NCBI GenBank assembly: GCA_015068525.1
Contig: SVKJ01000018.1
Location: forward strand, 1 to 27,545
Source of the DNA: Oscillospiraceae bacterium
GTDB taxonomy: Bacteria > Bacillota > Clostridia > UMGS1840 > HGM11507
Length of the DNA: 27,545 bases
Reading direction: 5' to 3'
Shown: positions 1 through 7,102 of the stretch, in pieces
Layout: each line of letters starts with the position of its first letter
How positions within the stretch are numbered: position 1 is the first letter of the stretch
Notes under the pieces: generated by a model
The model's input: the letters and a program-made list of their open reading frames with translations, nothing else
The model's database searches: none
Told to the model about the DNA's origin: nothing
Program-made: the position numbers and the translations under genes

Positions 1-5
1 AAGGA

Positions 6-203
6 ATGATTAACAGACTTGGCGACAGAATTGCAAAATTGCAGTTCAAGGATATTGTATCAGTAACACAATTATTTATGCTATTGGCAAATGAATATGA
101 GTGGCCTCAGGAATACATAGATGGTGTGTATGCACACGCTGTCGAAGAAGCCAAGAAAATTCCATCAGTGAAATTATGGAATGAAGAAAGGAGATATGAC
201 TAA
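6..203 (+). CDS. Small hypothetical protein of the mobile element (possibly 5'-truncated)
   Basis: A 65-residue soluble, acidic/basic mixed protein that I do not recognise; it has no membrane segment or signal peptide. The AAGGA at bases 1-5 abuts the ATG with no spacer, so it cannot serve this ATG well, and the frame is open to the window edge. The true start may therefore lie upstream, or the ATG at 6 may be internal. Its stop codon overlaps the start of the next gene by one base (TAATG), which indicates translational coupling and a shared transcript. Its position ahead of a large serine recombinase and its less AT-rich codon use than the genes after 3100 suggest it belongs to the integrated element. 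No function is inferred. Confidence 0.5.
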   Translation: MINRLGDRIAKLQFKDIVSVTQLFMLLANEYEWPQEYIDGVYAHAVEEAKKIPSVKLWNEERRYD

Positions 204-526
204 TGAGTATAGATATCAGAGAAAGCAAGCAACTTAATCAGAAAAAGAAATCTGATACGCTTGATGAAATACTCGGCAGATTAGCAGTTATTGAAGGCAA
301 GGTTGACAACCTTGCCTCCGAAAAGAGAAGCAAAATCGACGAAACCATAAGAGATGTAAAATCATCAGTTTATAAAATTGAGGATAACATTTATACATCG
401 GCAGACAAACACATGAAACAGATTTTGCTGAGAGTGTTTCAAATATCGGGAGCGATTATCCTATGTGCACCTGCTGTCATTGTAACACTCTGGTGGCTCC
501 TATCATTTGTAGGAATATTTGTATAA
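203..526 (+). CDS. Small coiled-coil protein with C-terminal membrane anchor
   Basis: A 107-residue protein. Residues 1-70 are highly charged with heptad-like hydrophobic spacing (a predicted coiled coil). Residues about 76-105 form one hydrophobic segment, or a tight hairpin, ending at the C-terminus, so the protein is probably tail-anchored with its charged part in the cytoplasm. GGAG at 190-193 precedes the ATG by about nine bases, and the start overlaps the upstream stop by one base. I do not recognise the family; small coiled-coil/TM proteins of this kind are common accessory genes on integrative or mobilisable elements and phages, but that is context and not homology. Confidence 0.6.
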   Translation: MSIDIRESKQLNQKKKSDTLDEILGRLAVIEGKVDNLASEKRSKIDETIRDVKSSVYKIEDNIYTSADKHMKQILLRVFQISGAIILCAPAVIVTLWWLLSFVGIFV

Positions 527-560
527 GGACAGGATGGTTGTAAAAAACACCAGAAATCTT

Positions 561-589
561 TTGTTGATATTGATGAATAGACTTATAAG
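561..589 (+). promoter_or_regulatory. Possible sigma-A promoter for the recombinase unit
   Basis: TTGTTG at 561-566 and TATAAG at 584-589 are separated by 17 bases, about 30 bases upstream of the 58-residue ORF that precedes the recombinase. The -35 box is poor, so this is a weak call based on spacing and location only. Confidence 0.25.
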
Positions 590-617
590 ATAATTATGGT
601 ATGATTGGAGTGATCCT

Positions 618-794
618 ATGAAAATAGTAGTGGAATATGGTAAACATAACCTTTTTAGCGGTGTGCCGATTAAATTAGTAATACAGAGCATTGAAGAACT
701 GTATAAACATTTTGAGGCAACAAAATATTTACCGCAAATTTCACACAAATCAATTTATTATAGAGAAAGGGTGAATGTGAATGAATCTTATTGA
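618..794 (+). CDS. Hypothetical 58-residue protein upstream of the recombinase
   Basis: ATG at 618 is preceded by GGAG (607-610) with a seven-base spacer, and the frame runs 58 codons to TGA at 792-794. It overlaps the recombinase start (781) by 14 bases, which implies translational coupling. The product starts MKIVVEYGKHNLFSGVPIKL and is basic, with many Tyr and His residues and no membrane segment or signal peptide. I do not recognise it. Short proteins encoded directly before large serine recombinases are sometimes directionality factors, but nothing in the sequence proves that here. Good ribosome site and tight packing favour a real gene; the short length leaves doubt. Confidence 0.55.
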   Translation: MKIVVEYGKHNLFSGVPIKLVIQSIEELYKHFEATKYLPQISHKSIYYRERVNVNESY

Positions 795-2424
795 GAAATT
801 AAGGGCGAAATACGGTGTTGTAAAGGCAGTGATTTATGCTAGATTTAGTTCCGAACTGCAAAGGGAGGAAAGCATTGATGCTCAAATGAGAGCAACAAAA
901 GAATTTGCAGAGCGTAACGGCATCGTTATCCTCAGAGAATATGCAGATAGGGCAAAATCTGCGACGACAGATAAAAGACCGGAATTTCAACGAATGATAG
1001 CTGATGCCCATAAAAGAGAATTCCAGCTTGTGCTTGTGCACAAGCTGGACAGGTTTGCGCGAAACCGCATTGACAGTCTGGGATATAAGATGGAACTAAA
1101 AAAGTATGGTGTATCGCTGTTCAGTGTGACCGAACAGTTGGATTTTGATACTCCGGAGAGTATCATTACCGAATCGGTGCTTGATGCGATGGCGGAGTAT
1201 TACTCACTTAACCTTGCAAGAGAGGTTGAGAAAGGCAAAAAAGAAAATGCCTACAAGTGTAAGCACACAGGCGGACAACCGCCCCTTGGCTATGATGTGG
1301 ATCCAGAGAGTAAATTACTCGTGATTAACGAACATGAAGCAGAGGTAGTAAGGCTTATATTTCAAAGATATATTGAAGGCTACGGATATTTACAAATTGC
1401 CAATGAACTGAATGCAAAAGGTTATCGTACTAAAAAAGGAAATACCTTCTCGACCAATTCCTTTGTGTCGATACTTTCCAATGAAAAGTATATGGGAACC
1501 TATGTTTATAATAAGTCGGCAGAGAAAAGTGCTGACGGAACAAGAAATGGACATGCCTATAAGCCAGAGGAGGAATGGATTAAGATTGAGAACGGAGTCC
1601 CGCCGATTGTGAGTAAAGACGATTTCTTATATATCCAACAAAAACTCGCCACGAATAAAAAGAAATTCCATGGGTATAAGCATATTGAAGAATACTTACT
1701 TTCAGGTAAAATCTTCTGTGGGAAATGTGGTAGTCCCTATATAGGTGACAGACGAGCGGATAAAAGACGGTCTAATGTATTGATAAAGTATGTTTGCAAT
1801 CTAAAAAAGCGAAAAGGTAAAAACGGTTGCGATGCAAGAGATTTGCATCGGGATGTTCTTGAAAAAATTGTACTCGATAAAATAGCGGAAAATGTGTTTG
1901 ATGATACACTGTTGGAAAAGCTTACAGAATATTACAATGGGTTTAAAGAAAAGTGTAATGATGAGTTAAACGGCAAAAAGACAGCCTTGGAGAAGAAAAT
2001 TAAAAGTCTTGAGGGTGACATAGAGTATCTAATAACCATGATGATTAAAAGGCGTACAGAAGCCTTGTTTGAAAAGTTAGAAAAAATGGAAGAAGAAAAG
2101 GCGAACCTGCAAAGCGAACTTAGAAAGCTGGAACAGACACAAAAAACCTCGCCTGTATCACAAAGTGATATTGAGTACACCTTATGGCATGCACAAAAGA
2201 TGCTAAAAAACAAAACTCTATCTAACACCAAACAACTGATTGAGTCATTGGTAGACAGAGTTATCATATACGATGAGTACATACAAATCAAATTCACCTT
2301 TGCCAAAACGAAAGACTATAATTTCGATCCGCCGACAAAAGAAGAGTTGGTCGAAAACGAGCAAAAAAATAATCTGGGCGTAACAAACGTTACGCCCAGA
2401 TGTGGCGGAGAAGGAGGGATTTGA
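781..2424 (+). CDS. Large serine recombinase (site-specific integrase)
   Basis: A 547-residue recombinase that integrates and excises the element through a 5'-phosphoserine intermediate. Residues about 15-155 are the resolvase catalytic domain: YARFSSE carries the nucleophilic serine, followed by ESIDAQ and a HKLDRFARN motif. Residues about 165-270 form the recombinase domain (GYDVDPESKLLVINEHEAEV). Residues about 300-360 form the zinc ribbon with CGKCG and two downstream cysteines, then a coiled-coil stretch at about 390-460. Length is normal for the family. GGGTGA lies six bases before the ATG. Oddly, the last 17 codons or so are made of host sequence: they read through the tRNA-Ser terminator hairpin and the antisense of the tRNA 3' end, and the stop TGA lies in the T-loop. 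This indicates insertion at the tRNA gene, with the element to the left. Confidence 0.93.
   Translation: MNLIEKLRAKYGVVKAVIYARFSSELQREESIDAQMRATKEFAERNGIVILREYADRAKSATTDKRPEFQRMIADAHKREFQLVLVHKLDRFARNRIDSLGYKMELKKYGVSLFSVTEQLDFDTPESIITESVLDAMAEYYSLNLAREVEKGKKENAYKCKHTGGQPPLGYDVDPESKLLVINEHEAEVVRLIFQRYIEGYGYLQIANELNAKGYRTKKGNTFSTNSFVSILSNEKYMGTYVYNKSAEKSADGTRNGHAYKPEEEWIKIENGVPPIVSKDDFLYIQQKLATNKKKFHGYKHIEEYLLSGKIFCGKCGSPYIGDRRADKRRSNVLIKYVCNLKKRKGKNGCDARDLHRDVLEKIVLDKIAENVFDDTLLEKLTEYYNGFKEKCNDELNGKKTALEKKIKSLEGDIEYLITMMIKRRTEALFEKLEKMEEEKANLQSELRKLEQTQKTSPVSQSDIEYTLWHAQKMLKNKTLSNTKQLIESLVDRVIIYDEYIQIKFTFAKTKDYNFDPPTKEELVENEQKNNLGVTNVTPRCGGEGGI
2363..2399 (-). terminator. Intrinsic terminator of the tRNA-Ser pair
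   Basis: A perfect 11-bp stem (CTGGGCGTAAC and its complement, 2374-2399) with a four-base loop is followed, reading the minus strand, by ATTATTTTTTT. It lies immediately after the CCA end of tRNA-Ser(GCU). On the plus strand no T-run follows, so it serves the tRNAs although it lies inside the recombinase reading frame. Confidence 0.85.
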
Positions 2425-2425
2425 A
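2400..2425. other. Probable attachment-site junction at the tRNA-Ser(GCU) 3' end
   Basis: The recombinase gene ends inside the acceptor and T-arm part of the tRNA, so one element-chromosome junction should lie here or in the adjoining terminator. The partner junction, with a repeated tRNA 3' fragment, would be left of the window and cannot be seen. The exact core is therefore unknown. Confidence 0.4.
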
Positions 2426-2493
2426 CCCTCGCGCCGGTTTCCCGACCTACACCCTTAGCAGGGGCGCCTCTTCGGCCTCTTGAGTACTTCTCC
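2403..2493 (-). tRNA. tRNA-Ser(GCU)
   Basis: On the minus strand, 91 bases fold as a class II tRNA. A perfect 7-bp acceptor stem pairs GGAGAAG with CTTCTCC, followed by discriminator G and an encoded CCA. The anticodon loop CTGCTAA gives anticodon GCU, reading AGC and AGU. There is a long variable arm (GTAGGTCGGGAAACCGGCGC region) and a T-loop with TTCAAAT. It is the second of two tandem serine tRNA genes and is the apparent insertion target of the recombinase element. Confidence 0.96.
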
Positions 2494-2525
2494 ATAAACC
2501 GAAAATAATTTCGTATGAAATTGTT

Positions 2526-2550
2526 TAGGCAGGTTTTTTAAACCTGCCTA
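2526..2550 (-). other. Hairpin between the two tRNA-Ser genes
   Basis: TAGGCAGGTTT (2526-2536) and its exact complement (2540-2550) make an 11-bp stem with a three-base loop. Minus-strand sequence after it is AACAATTTC, a poor T-run, and the 32 bases left before the next tRNA have no promoter. It is more likely a processing or partial-attenuation structure in a shared precursor than a strong terminator. Confidence 0.45.
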
Positions 2551-2560
2551 GTTAATATTC

Positions 2561-2647
2561 TGGCAGAGAGGAAGAGATTCGAACTCTTGGCACTTTCGTG
2601 TCACTGGTTTTCAAGACCAGCTCCTTAAACCACTCGGACACCTCTCC
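2561..2647 (-). tRNA. tRNA-Ser(UGA)
   Basis: On the minus strand, 87 bases fold as a class II tRNA. The acceptor GGAGAGG pairs with CCTCTCT (one G-U), with discriminator G and an encoded CCA. The anticodon stem CTGGT/ACCAG closes loop CTTGAAA, giving anticodon UGA for UCN codons. The variable arm has a GAAA loop, and the T-loop is GTTCGAATC. It is the first gene of a two-tRNA transcript, directly after a consensus promoter. Confidence 0.96.
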
Positions 2648-2662
2648 ATATCAGTACAACCT

Positions 2663-2691
2663 ATTATAACAAAAAAAATTCCTCTTGTCAA
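2663..2691 (-). promoter_or_regulatory. Consensus promoter of the tRNA-Ser pair
   Basis: Reading the minus strand, a perfect TTGACA (2691-2686) is followed after exactly 17 bases by a perfect TATAAT (2668-2663). Transcription would start near 2655, some eight bases before the mature tRNA-Ser(UGA) 5' end. Confidence 0.9.
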
Positions 2692-2745
2692 TATATTTTT
2701 TCTTTTTATTTTAATAAATTATTTGTATATTTTTAGCGTATATTG

Positions 2746-2774
2746 TTGTAAAAAAATTTTTTGTATGATAAAAT
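2746..2774 (+). promoter_or_regulatory. Probable promoter for hydF and the following operon
   Basis: TTGTAA (2746-2751), 17 bases, TAAAAT (2769-2774). It is the only reasonable plus-strand promoter I see between the tRNAs and hydF. The 275-bp palindromic-ended element lies between it and the gene, so the element would be transcribed as leader RNA. Confidence 0.45.
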
Positions 2775-2797
2775 TATGTGTAGAATGGATTATTATA

Positions 2798-3072
2798 AGG
2801 CACTCGGGAGTCGAACACCTTATGGTTTAAAATTAGAAATTTCGCTTAATACTGCAGAAATTCCTGCGGATATACGTAAGTATCATCCTTGAAATTTCTT
2901 TGACTTAAACAAAATTTCTAAATTTTAAACTCTTCGACCTTAAACGTAGGAAAATTTCTAAGATTTTTAATGCGAAGGACGAAGTCAGGCTGTCGCCTTA
3001 CGAGGACGCCAAGTTGAAAAGATTAAAATTTAACAAATTTAAGGCATAAGGGGTTTTGGCTCCCGAGTGCCT
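2798..3072. repeat. 275-bp non-coding element with terminal inverted repeats (MITE-like)
   Basis: The left end (2798-2824, starting AGGCACTCGGGAG) and the right end (3045-3072, ending CTCCCGAGTGCCT) are inverted repeats. The outer 13 bases match exactly and the rest match with a few changes, including a shared TTATG/CATAA inner edge. Inside, 2825-2842 and 2912-2930 are a second inverted repeat (GTTTAAAATT type), and small hairpins occur near 2855 (GCAG/CTGC) and 2990 (AGGC/GCCT). The AAATTTC motif recurs on both strands. I find no credible ORF with a ribosome site. This fits a miniature inverted-repeat element or a large structured RNA. Target duplication at the ends is not clear. This is the only gene-free stretch over 300 bases in the window. 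Confidence 0.7.
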
Positions 3073-3101
3073 ATCAAATAGTAACAAAAAGGGAGATGAA
3101 T

Positions 3102-4292
3102 ATGAACAAAACTCCAAATTCTCTTAGAAAACATATCGGTATATTCGGGGATACCAATTCAGGAAAATCCCAACTTTTTAATAAAATCATAAATCAGGAT
3201 TTAGCAGTTGTATCGGACAAAGAGGGAACGACTACTGACCCTGTTAAAAAAGCAATGGAACTTATTGGTTTTGGTCCTGTTGTGTTTGTTGATACTGCAG
3301 GGACTAATGATTTTACTGAACTTGGAAATTTAAGGAATAAAAAAACATTTGATGTTTTAACCGAAGTTGATTATGCTCTCATTATATGTGATTTTAAAAA
3401 ATATAATAAAGTAACATTAGATAAAATTAAAGAAACTCTTAGCAAGAATAATACTCCTTATACAATTGTTATATCAAAAGAAGATACTTTAAATGACGAG
3501 GAAAAGGAAAATGCAAAGAAGGAATTTAAAGATGCGATTTTTGTTTCTTCTTTTGATGAAGTGTCAATTGACAAACTAAAGGAACATCTTATTTTGAAAC
3601 TTAAAAAAGAAGAAGAGGAACAAGGGCTTCTTAACGGAATTTGTAAGGCAGGCGACGATGTGGTACTGGTTGTGCCTTCGGACAGCGAAGCGCCAAAAGG
3701 AAGGCTTATTCTTCCACAGGTTCAGACAATAAGGGACTGTCTTGATAACAACATATATTGCCATATAACAAACGAAGAAAATCTTTCAAAACTGCTTTTG
3801 GATTTAAAGAAGGTTGATTTGGTAATAACAGATTCTCAAGCCTTTAAAAATGTTAATGAAATTGTTCCGAAAAATATACGTCTTACATCTTTTTCGATGC
3901 TTCTTGCAAGGCAGAAGGGGGATTTTAAAACTCTTTATGAAGGAGCGCTTTTTATCGAAAGGCTAAAGAATAATGACAAGATTCTAATAAGCGAGGTATG
4001 TACTCACAACACATCTCATGAAGATATAGCGAGGGTAAAAATACCAAACCTTTTAAAAAAAGTTACAGGACTTAATCTTGAATTTGAATTTACATCAGGG
4101 CAGGATTTCCCCGAAAATCTTACCGATTACAGTCTTATTATCCACTGCGGAGGGTGTATGATTACTAAAAAAGCGATGGGAAAAAGGCTCGGCAAAATCA
4201 AAGAAAAGAATATACCTGTTACGAATTTCGGAGTTGCACTTTCCTATCTTACAGGTGCATATAAAAGGCAGGAATTTTTAAAAAATTTGTAA
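3102..4292 (+). CDS. hydF: [FeFe]-hydrogenase maturation GTPase HydF
   Basis: HydF is the scaffold that receives the 2Fe subcluster made by HydE and HydG and delivers it to the hydrogenase HydA. The start at 3102 is chosen because GGGAG (3091-3095) gives a six-base spacer; the in-frame ATG at 3096 would have none. From that start the protein has 396 residues, normal for HydF. The GTPase domain carries the P-loop GDTNSGKS (16-23) and DTAG (64-67). The C-terminal cluster domain shows the signature His302, His348-Cys349-Gly-Gly-Cys352, fitting the family pattern H-x(44-53)-HCxxC. hydE, hydG and hydA are not in the window. The next gene starts 15 bases downstream with no terminator, so hydF probably shares a transcript with the polysaccharide genes, an unexpected pairing. 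Confidence 0.95.
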   Translation: MNKTPNSLRKHIGIFGDTNSGKSQLFNKIINQDLAVVSDKEGTTTDPVKKAMELIGFGPVVFVDTAGTNDFTELGNLRNKKTFDVLTEVDYALIICDFKKYNKVTLDKIKETLSKNNTPYTIVISKEDTLNDEEKENAKKEFKDAIFVSSFDEVSIDKLKEHLILKLKKEEEEQGLLNGICKAGDDVVLVVPSDSEAPKGRLILPQVQTIRDCLDNNIYCHITNEENLSKLLLDLKKVDLVITDSQAFKNVNEIVPKNIRLTSFSMLLARQKGDFKTLYEGALFIERLKNNDKILISEVCTHNTSHEDIARVKIPNLLKKVTGLNLEFEFTSGQDFPENLTDYSLIIHCGGCMITKKAMGKRLGKIKEKNIPVTNFGVALSYLTGAYKRQEFLKNL

Positions 4293-4307
4293 AGAAAGGA
4301 GAACTGT

Positions 4308-7082
4308 ATGGAAAATTTATATTCTCTGATTGTTATAAATGAAGAATTGGACTCGATAAAAAAAGTTGAGATATCAGAAGATAATATTCCCGAAGAGTTA
4401 AATGGGGAAAGCGGGTTTCACATTTTTTATGTCAGAATGCTTACAGAACTTATTTTAAGAGAGTTAAAAGAAAAAGGTTATAATTTATCCGAAAAGCAAA
4501 TAAATGATATTTCCATTGCTTCTTCTTTGCATGATATAGGGAAAGTAAAAATTCCAAAAAGCATACTTGATTTTCCGGGAAAACTTTCTCCTGTAGAGTA
4601 TGATATAATAAAAAAACATACGGTTCTTGGCGAAGAACTCATTAAAAATGCAAATTCTGATATAGATACTGAAATTTTAAAACATGCATTTGAAATTGCA
4701 AGAAACCATCATGAAAGATGTGACGGGACAGGGTATCCTGACGGGAAAAAAGGTGAAGAAATACCGATTTCTGCTCAGGTTGTTTCTCTTGCCGATGCTT
4801 ATGATGCGCTTACAAGTTTAAGAAGTTATAAAGAGGCTTTTTCTCAGGACGTTGCGATTGAAATGATTGCTAACGGTATGTGCGGTTTTTTTGATGAAAA
4901 ACTTGTAGAATGTCTTTTAAATGTTGTAAATGACAAGGTTCTTGTGAAGATAAGAGAAAATATAAAAGAAAAAAGAAGAATTGTTGCCGACCCTGATACT
5001 TTAATGGTAAAAAACACTCTTATTATTGGTAATACAGGGTATCTTACAAAAAAATTTATTGATGAAACCTTTGAAAACAGCGATGTTTTAATAGTGGGAG
5101 AAACTGATATTGCAGTTTCTAAAAACATCAGAGTATTTAAGGGTAATAATCCGCCTCTTGAAGCGATTTTTTCTGCATACGAGTTTGATATGATTATATT
5201 TTTATCAAACGAACTTACATTTAATGCAAAAAAACAAAGCGACGCCAACAATTTAAGAGAAATTTTAGATTTAATTGCAAAATATAACAAAAGTGCGAAA
5301 GTAATGTATTTTACTTCTTTAGACGGTGGATTTACACCTGATACAGATAAGGGAATATTGACTGTTGCAACTGAAAATTTATGCGAATATTATACTAAAC
5401 ATTTTAATGTGGATATAAAAATTGTAAGAATTCCTTATCTTTATTCGGGAAAACTCAGTGATGACTTCTTATATAAGGTATTTGAACAGATGGAAAAAGG
5501 AAAGGTTGTACTTCCTTTTGTAGCATCGGAGCGAACTTTCTTCTTATCATTAAGTGACCTTTCTTCTTTGATTATAAGGTTTACGGATAACTGGCAGGAG
5601 GGGGTTGGCACACTTACTGTAAATGAAGAATTTCATATATCATTTTTAGAGTTTGCAGAACAAATTAAAAAGATAAAACCTGATGTTTCTTTTGATTTTA
5701 CAGGCGAATATTTTTTAGGGGATATAACTACTAACAACAGGGCGTTAAGAAATGAATACGGATGGTTTTCAAAAATATCTGTTTTAGACGATATTTTTGA
5801 AGAGTATGAAAATTATCTTGTTGTTAAGGATAGGAAAACAGAGGGAAGATTTAATAAATTTAAAAAATGGTTAACCGAACATTCTCTTATAGTAAAAATT
5901 GCGGAACTGATTTTACTTTTTGTAATTACTGAAATATTAAATTATACGACAAATTCTTCCTTGTTCTTTTCAATAGTTGATTTCAGGATGGCGTTTACAG
6001 TTATAATTGCAACTGTGCACGGGCTTTATTTCGGGCTTTTAGCCGCAGGGTTAAGTTCGCTTTCATATCTTGTGGCAAAAATTATATCAGGTACAAAATG
6101 GCTTACTATTTTTTATGAGCCGTCAAACTGGCTGCCTTTTATTTATTTCTTCTTGGTAGGGGCACTTTGCGGTTATGTTAAACTAAAAAAAGATGACAGG
6201 ATAAAATTTCTTTTGGAAGAGAATAATCTTTTAGAAGAAAAGTTAGAATTTACAAGAGATTTATACAATGATATATTTGAGGAAAAAAGAGATTTAAAGA
6301 AACAGATTATATCCTCTAAAGACAGCTTTGGTAAGATATTTGATGTTACAAGAAATTTGGATACTGTTGAACCTCGTGAACTGTTCTTAAAAATTATGGA
6401 CACTTTTGAAGAAATACTTGAAAATAAAAGTATCTGCGTATATTCAGTTGGTAATAACAGTTATTTCGGAAGGCTTGAGGTAGCCTCCCGTGACATTATT
6501 GAGGAAGCGTCCCGTTCCATATCTTTAGATTCATTCAGTCCTATAATAGAAAGAATAAAAAAAGACGAAATATGGAAAAACACAAATCTTATTCCCGGAC
6601 TTCCGATGTATGCAGCAGGGATATACAAGCAGGATAAATTACAACTTTTAATTTTTCTTTGGTATGTTAAACCTGACCAGAGAACTCTGTATTATGTAAA
6701 CTTATTTAAAATTCTTTGCGATTTGGCAGAAATGTCTTTACTCAGGGCGCTTGACTATACGAATGCAGTATATGAAAATCAGTATATTGAAGGAACGAGT
6801 ATTTTAAACAAAGAAGAATTTCACAAGGCTTATGATAATTTTAAGAAAATGGCAGATAGAAAAGTATTTGTTTACAGTTATCTTGAAATTGAAATGGGAA
6901 GTTTTTCATATAAGGAAATAAATGATATAATCATTAAAAAAATCAGAGCAAATGATATTTTGGGCGATTTGGGGAACGGTAAAATAGGGCTTCTTCTTTC
7001 TCAGGCAGGGGAGGAAGATTTAAAATATGTGATGCCTCGTTTTTCAGATACAGATGTTAAAATTGAAGTTATTAAAGATTAG
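4308..7082 (+). CDS. pelD: PelD-like c-di-GMP receptor fused to an N-terminal HD-GYP phosphodiesterase domain
   Basis: A 924-residue multidomain membrane protein. Residues 30-205 are an HD-GYP domain with intact motifs: His38, HDIGK (75-79), His104, HHERCDGTGYP (134-144) and an ADAYDALT helix, so c-di-GMP hydrolysis is plausible. Residues 237-510 are an SDR/epimerase-like fold with the nucleotide loop GNTG (241-244) but no YxxxK catalytic pair. Residues 525-625 hold about four membrane segments, then a coiled coil, a GAF domain (about 675-825) and a GGDEF-type fold. There the signature is degenerate (GNGKI, 889-893) while the inhibitory site RAND (RxxD, 880-883) sits exactly five residues upstream, as in PelD receptors. 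Role: c-di-GMP-gated activation of Pel polymer synthesis. Ribosome site AAGGAG, six-base spacer. The domain fusion is the unusual part. Confidence 0.85.
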   Translation: MENLYSLIVINEELDSIKKVEISEDNIPEELNGESGFHIFYVRMLTELILRELKEKGYNLSEKQINDISIASSLHDIGKVKIPKSILDFPGKLSPVEYDIIKKHTVLGEELIKNANSDIDTEILKHAFEIARNHHERCDGTGYPDGKKGEEIPISAQVVSLADAYDALTSLRSYKEAFSQDVAIEMIANGMCGFFDEKLVECLLNVVNDKVLVKIRENIKEKRRIVADPDTLMVKNTLIIGNTGYLTKKFIDETFENSDVLIVGETDIAVSKNIRVFKGNNPPLEAIFSAYEFDMIIFLSNELTFNAKKQSDANNLREILDLIAKYNKSAKVMYFTSLDGGFTPDTDKGILTVATENLCEYYTKHFNVDIKIVRIPYLYSGKLSDDFLYKVFEQMEKGKVVLPFVASERTFFLSLSDLSSLIIRFTDNWQEGVGTLTVNEEFHISFLEFAEQIKKIKPDVSFDFTGEYFLGDITTNNRALRNEYGWFSKISVLDDIFEEYENYLVVKDRKTEGRFNKFKKWLTEHSLIVKIAELILLFVITEILNYTTNSSLFFSIVDFRMAFTVIIATVHGLYFGLLAAGLSSLSYLVAKIISGTKWLTIFYEPSNWLPFIYFFLVGALCGYVKLKKDDRIKFLLEENNLLEEKLEFTRDLYNDIFEEKRDLKKQIISSKDSFGKIFDVTRNLDTVEPRELFLKIMDTFEEILENKSICVYSVGNNSYFGRLEVASRDIIEEASRSISLDSFSPIIERIKKDEIWKNTNLIPGLPMYAAGIYKQDKLQLLIFLWYVKPDQRTLYYVNLFKILCDLAEMSLLRALDYTNAVYENQYIEGTSILNKEEFHKAYDNFKKMADRKVFVYSYLEIEMGSFSYKEINDIIIKKIRANDILGDLGNGKIGLLLSQAGEEDLKYVMPRFSDTDVKIEVIKD

Positions 7083-7102
7083 ATTGGAAAGGGGAATATG
7101 TT

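Noticed and set aside
503..748. Minus-strand frame of 81 codons over the region before the recombinase
   Set aside because: No ribosome site, and it lies antisense to the plausible 58-residue plus-strand gene; composition looks like an AT-rich shadow frame.
2526..2550. Strong intrinsic terminator between the tRNA genes
   Set aside because: The stem is good but the following minus-strand sequence is AACAATTTC, and no promoter fits before the second tRNA, which must be reached by read-through.
2798..3072. c-di-GMP riboswitch ahead of the hydF-pel transcript
   Set aside because: The idea is attractive given the pel genes, but I see none of the GEMM riboswitch core features; the palindromic ends fit an insertion-type repeat better.
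4308..7082. Active diguanylate cyclase
   Set aside because: The GGDEF signature is GNGKI, lacking the metal-binding acid residues, so cyclase activity is unlikely; only the RxxD binding site remains.
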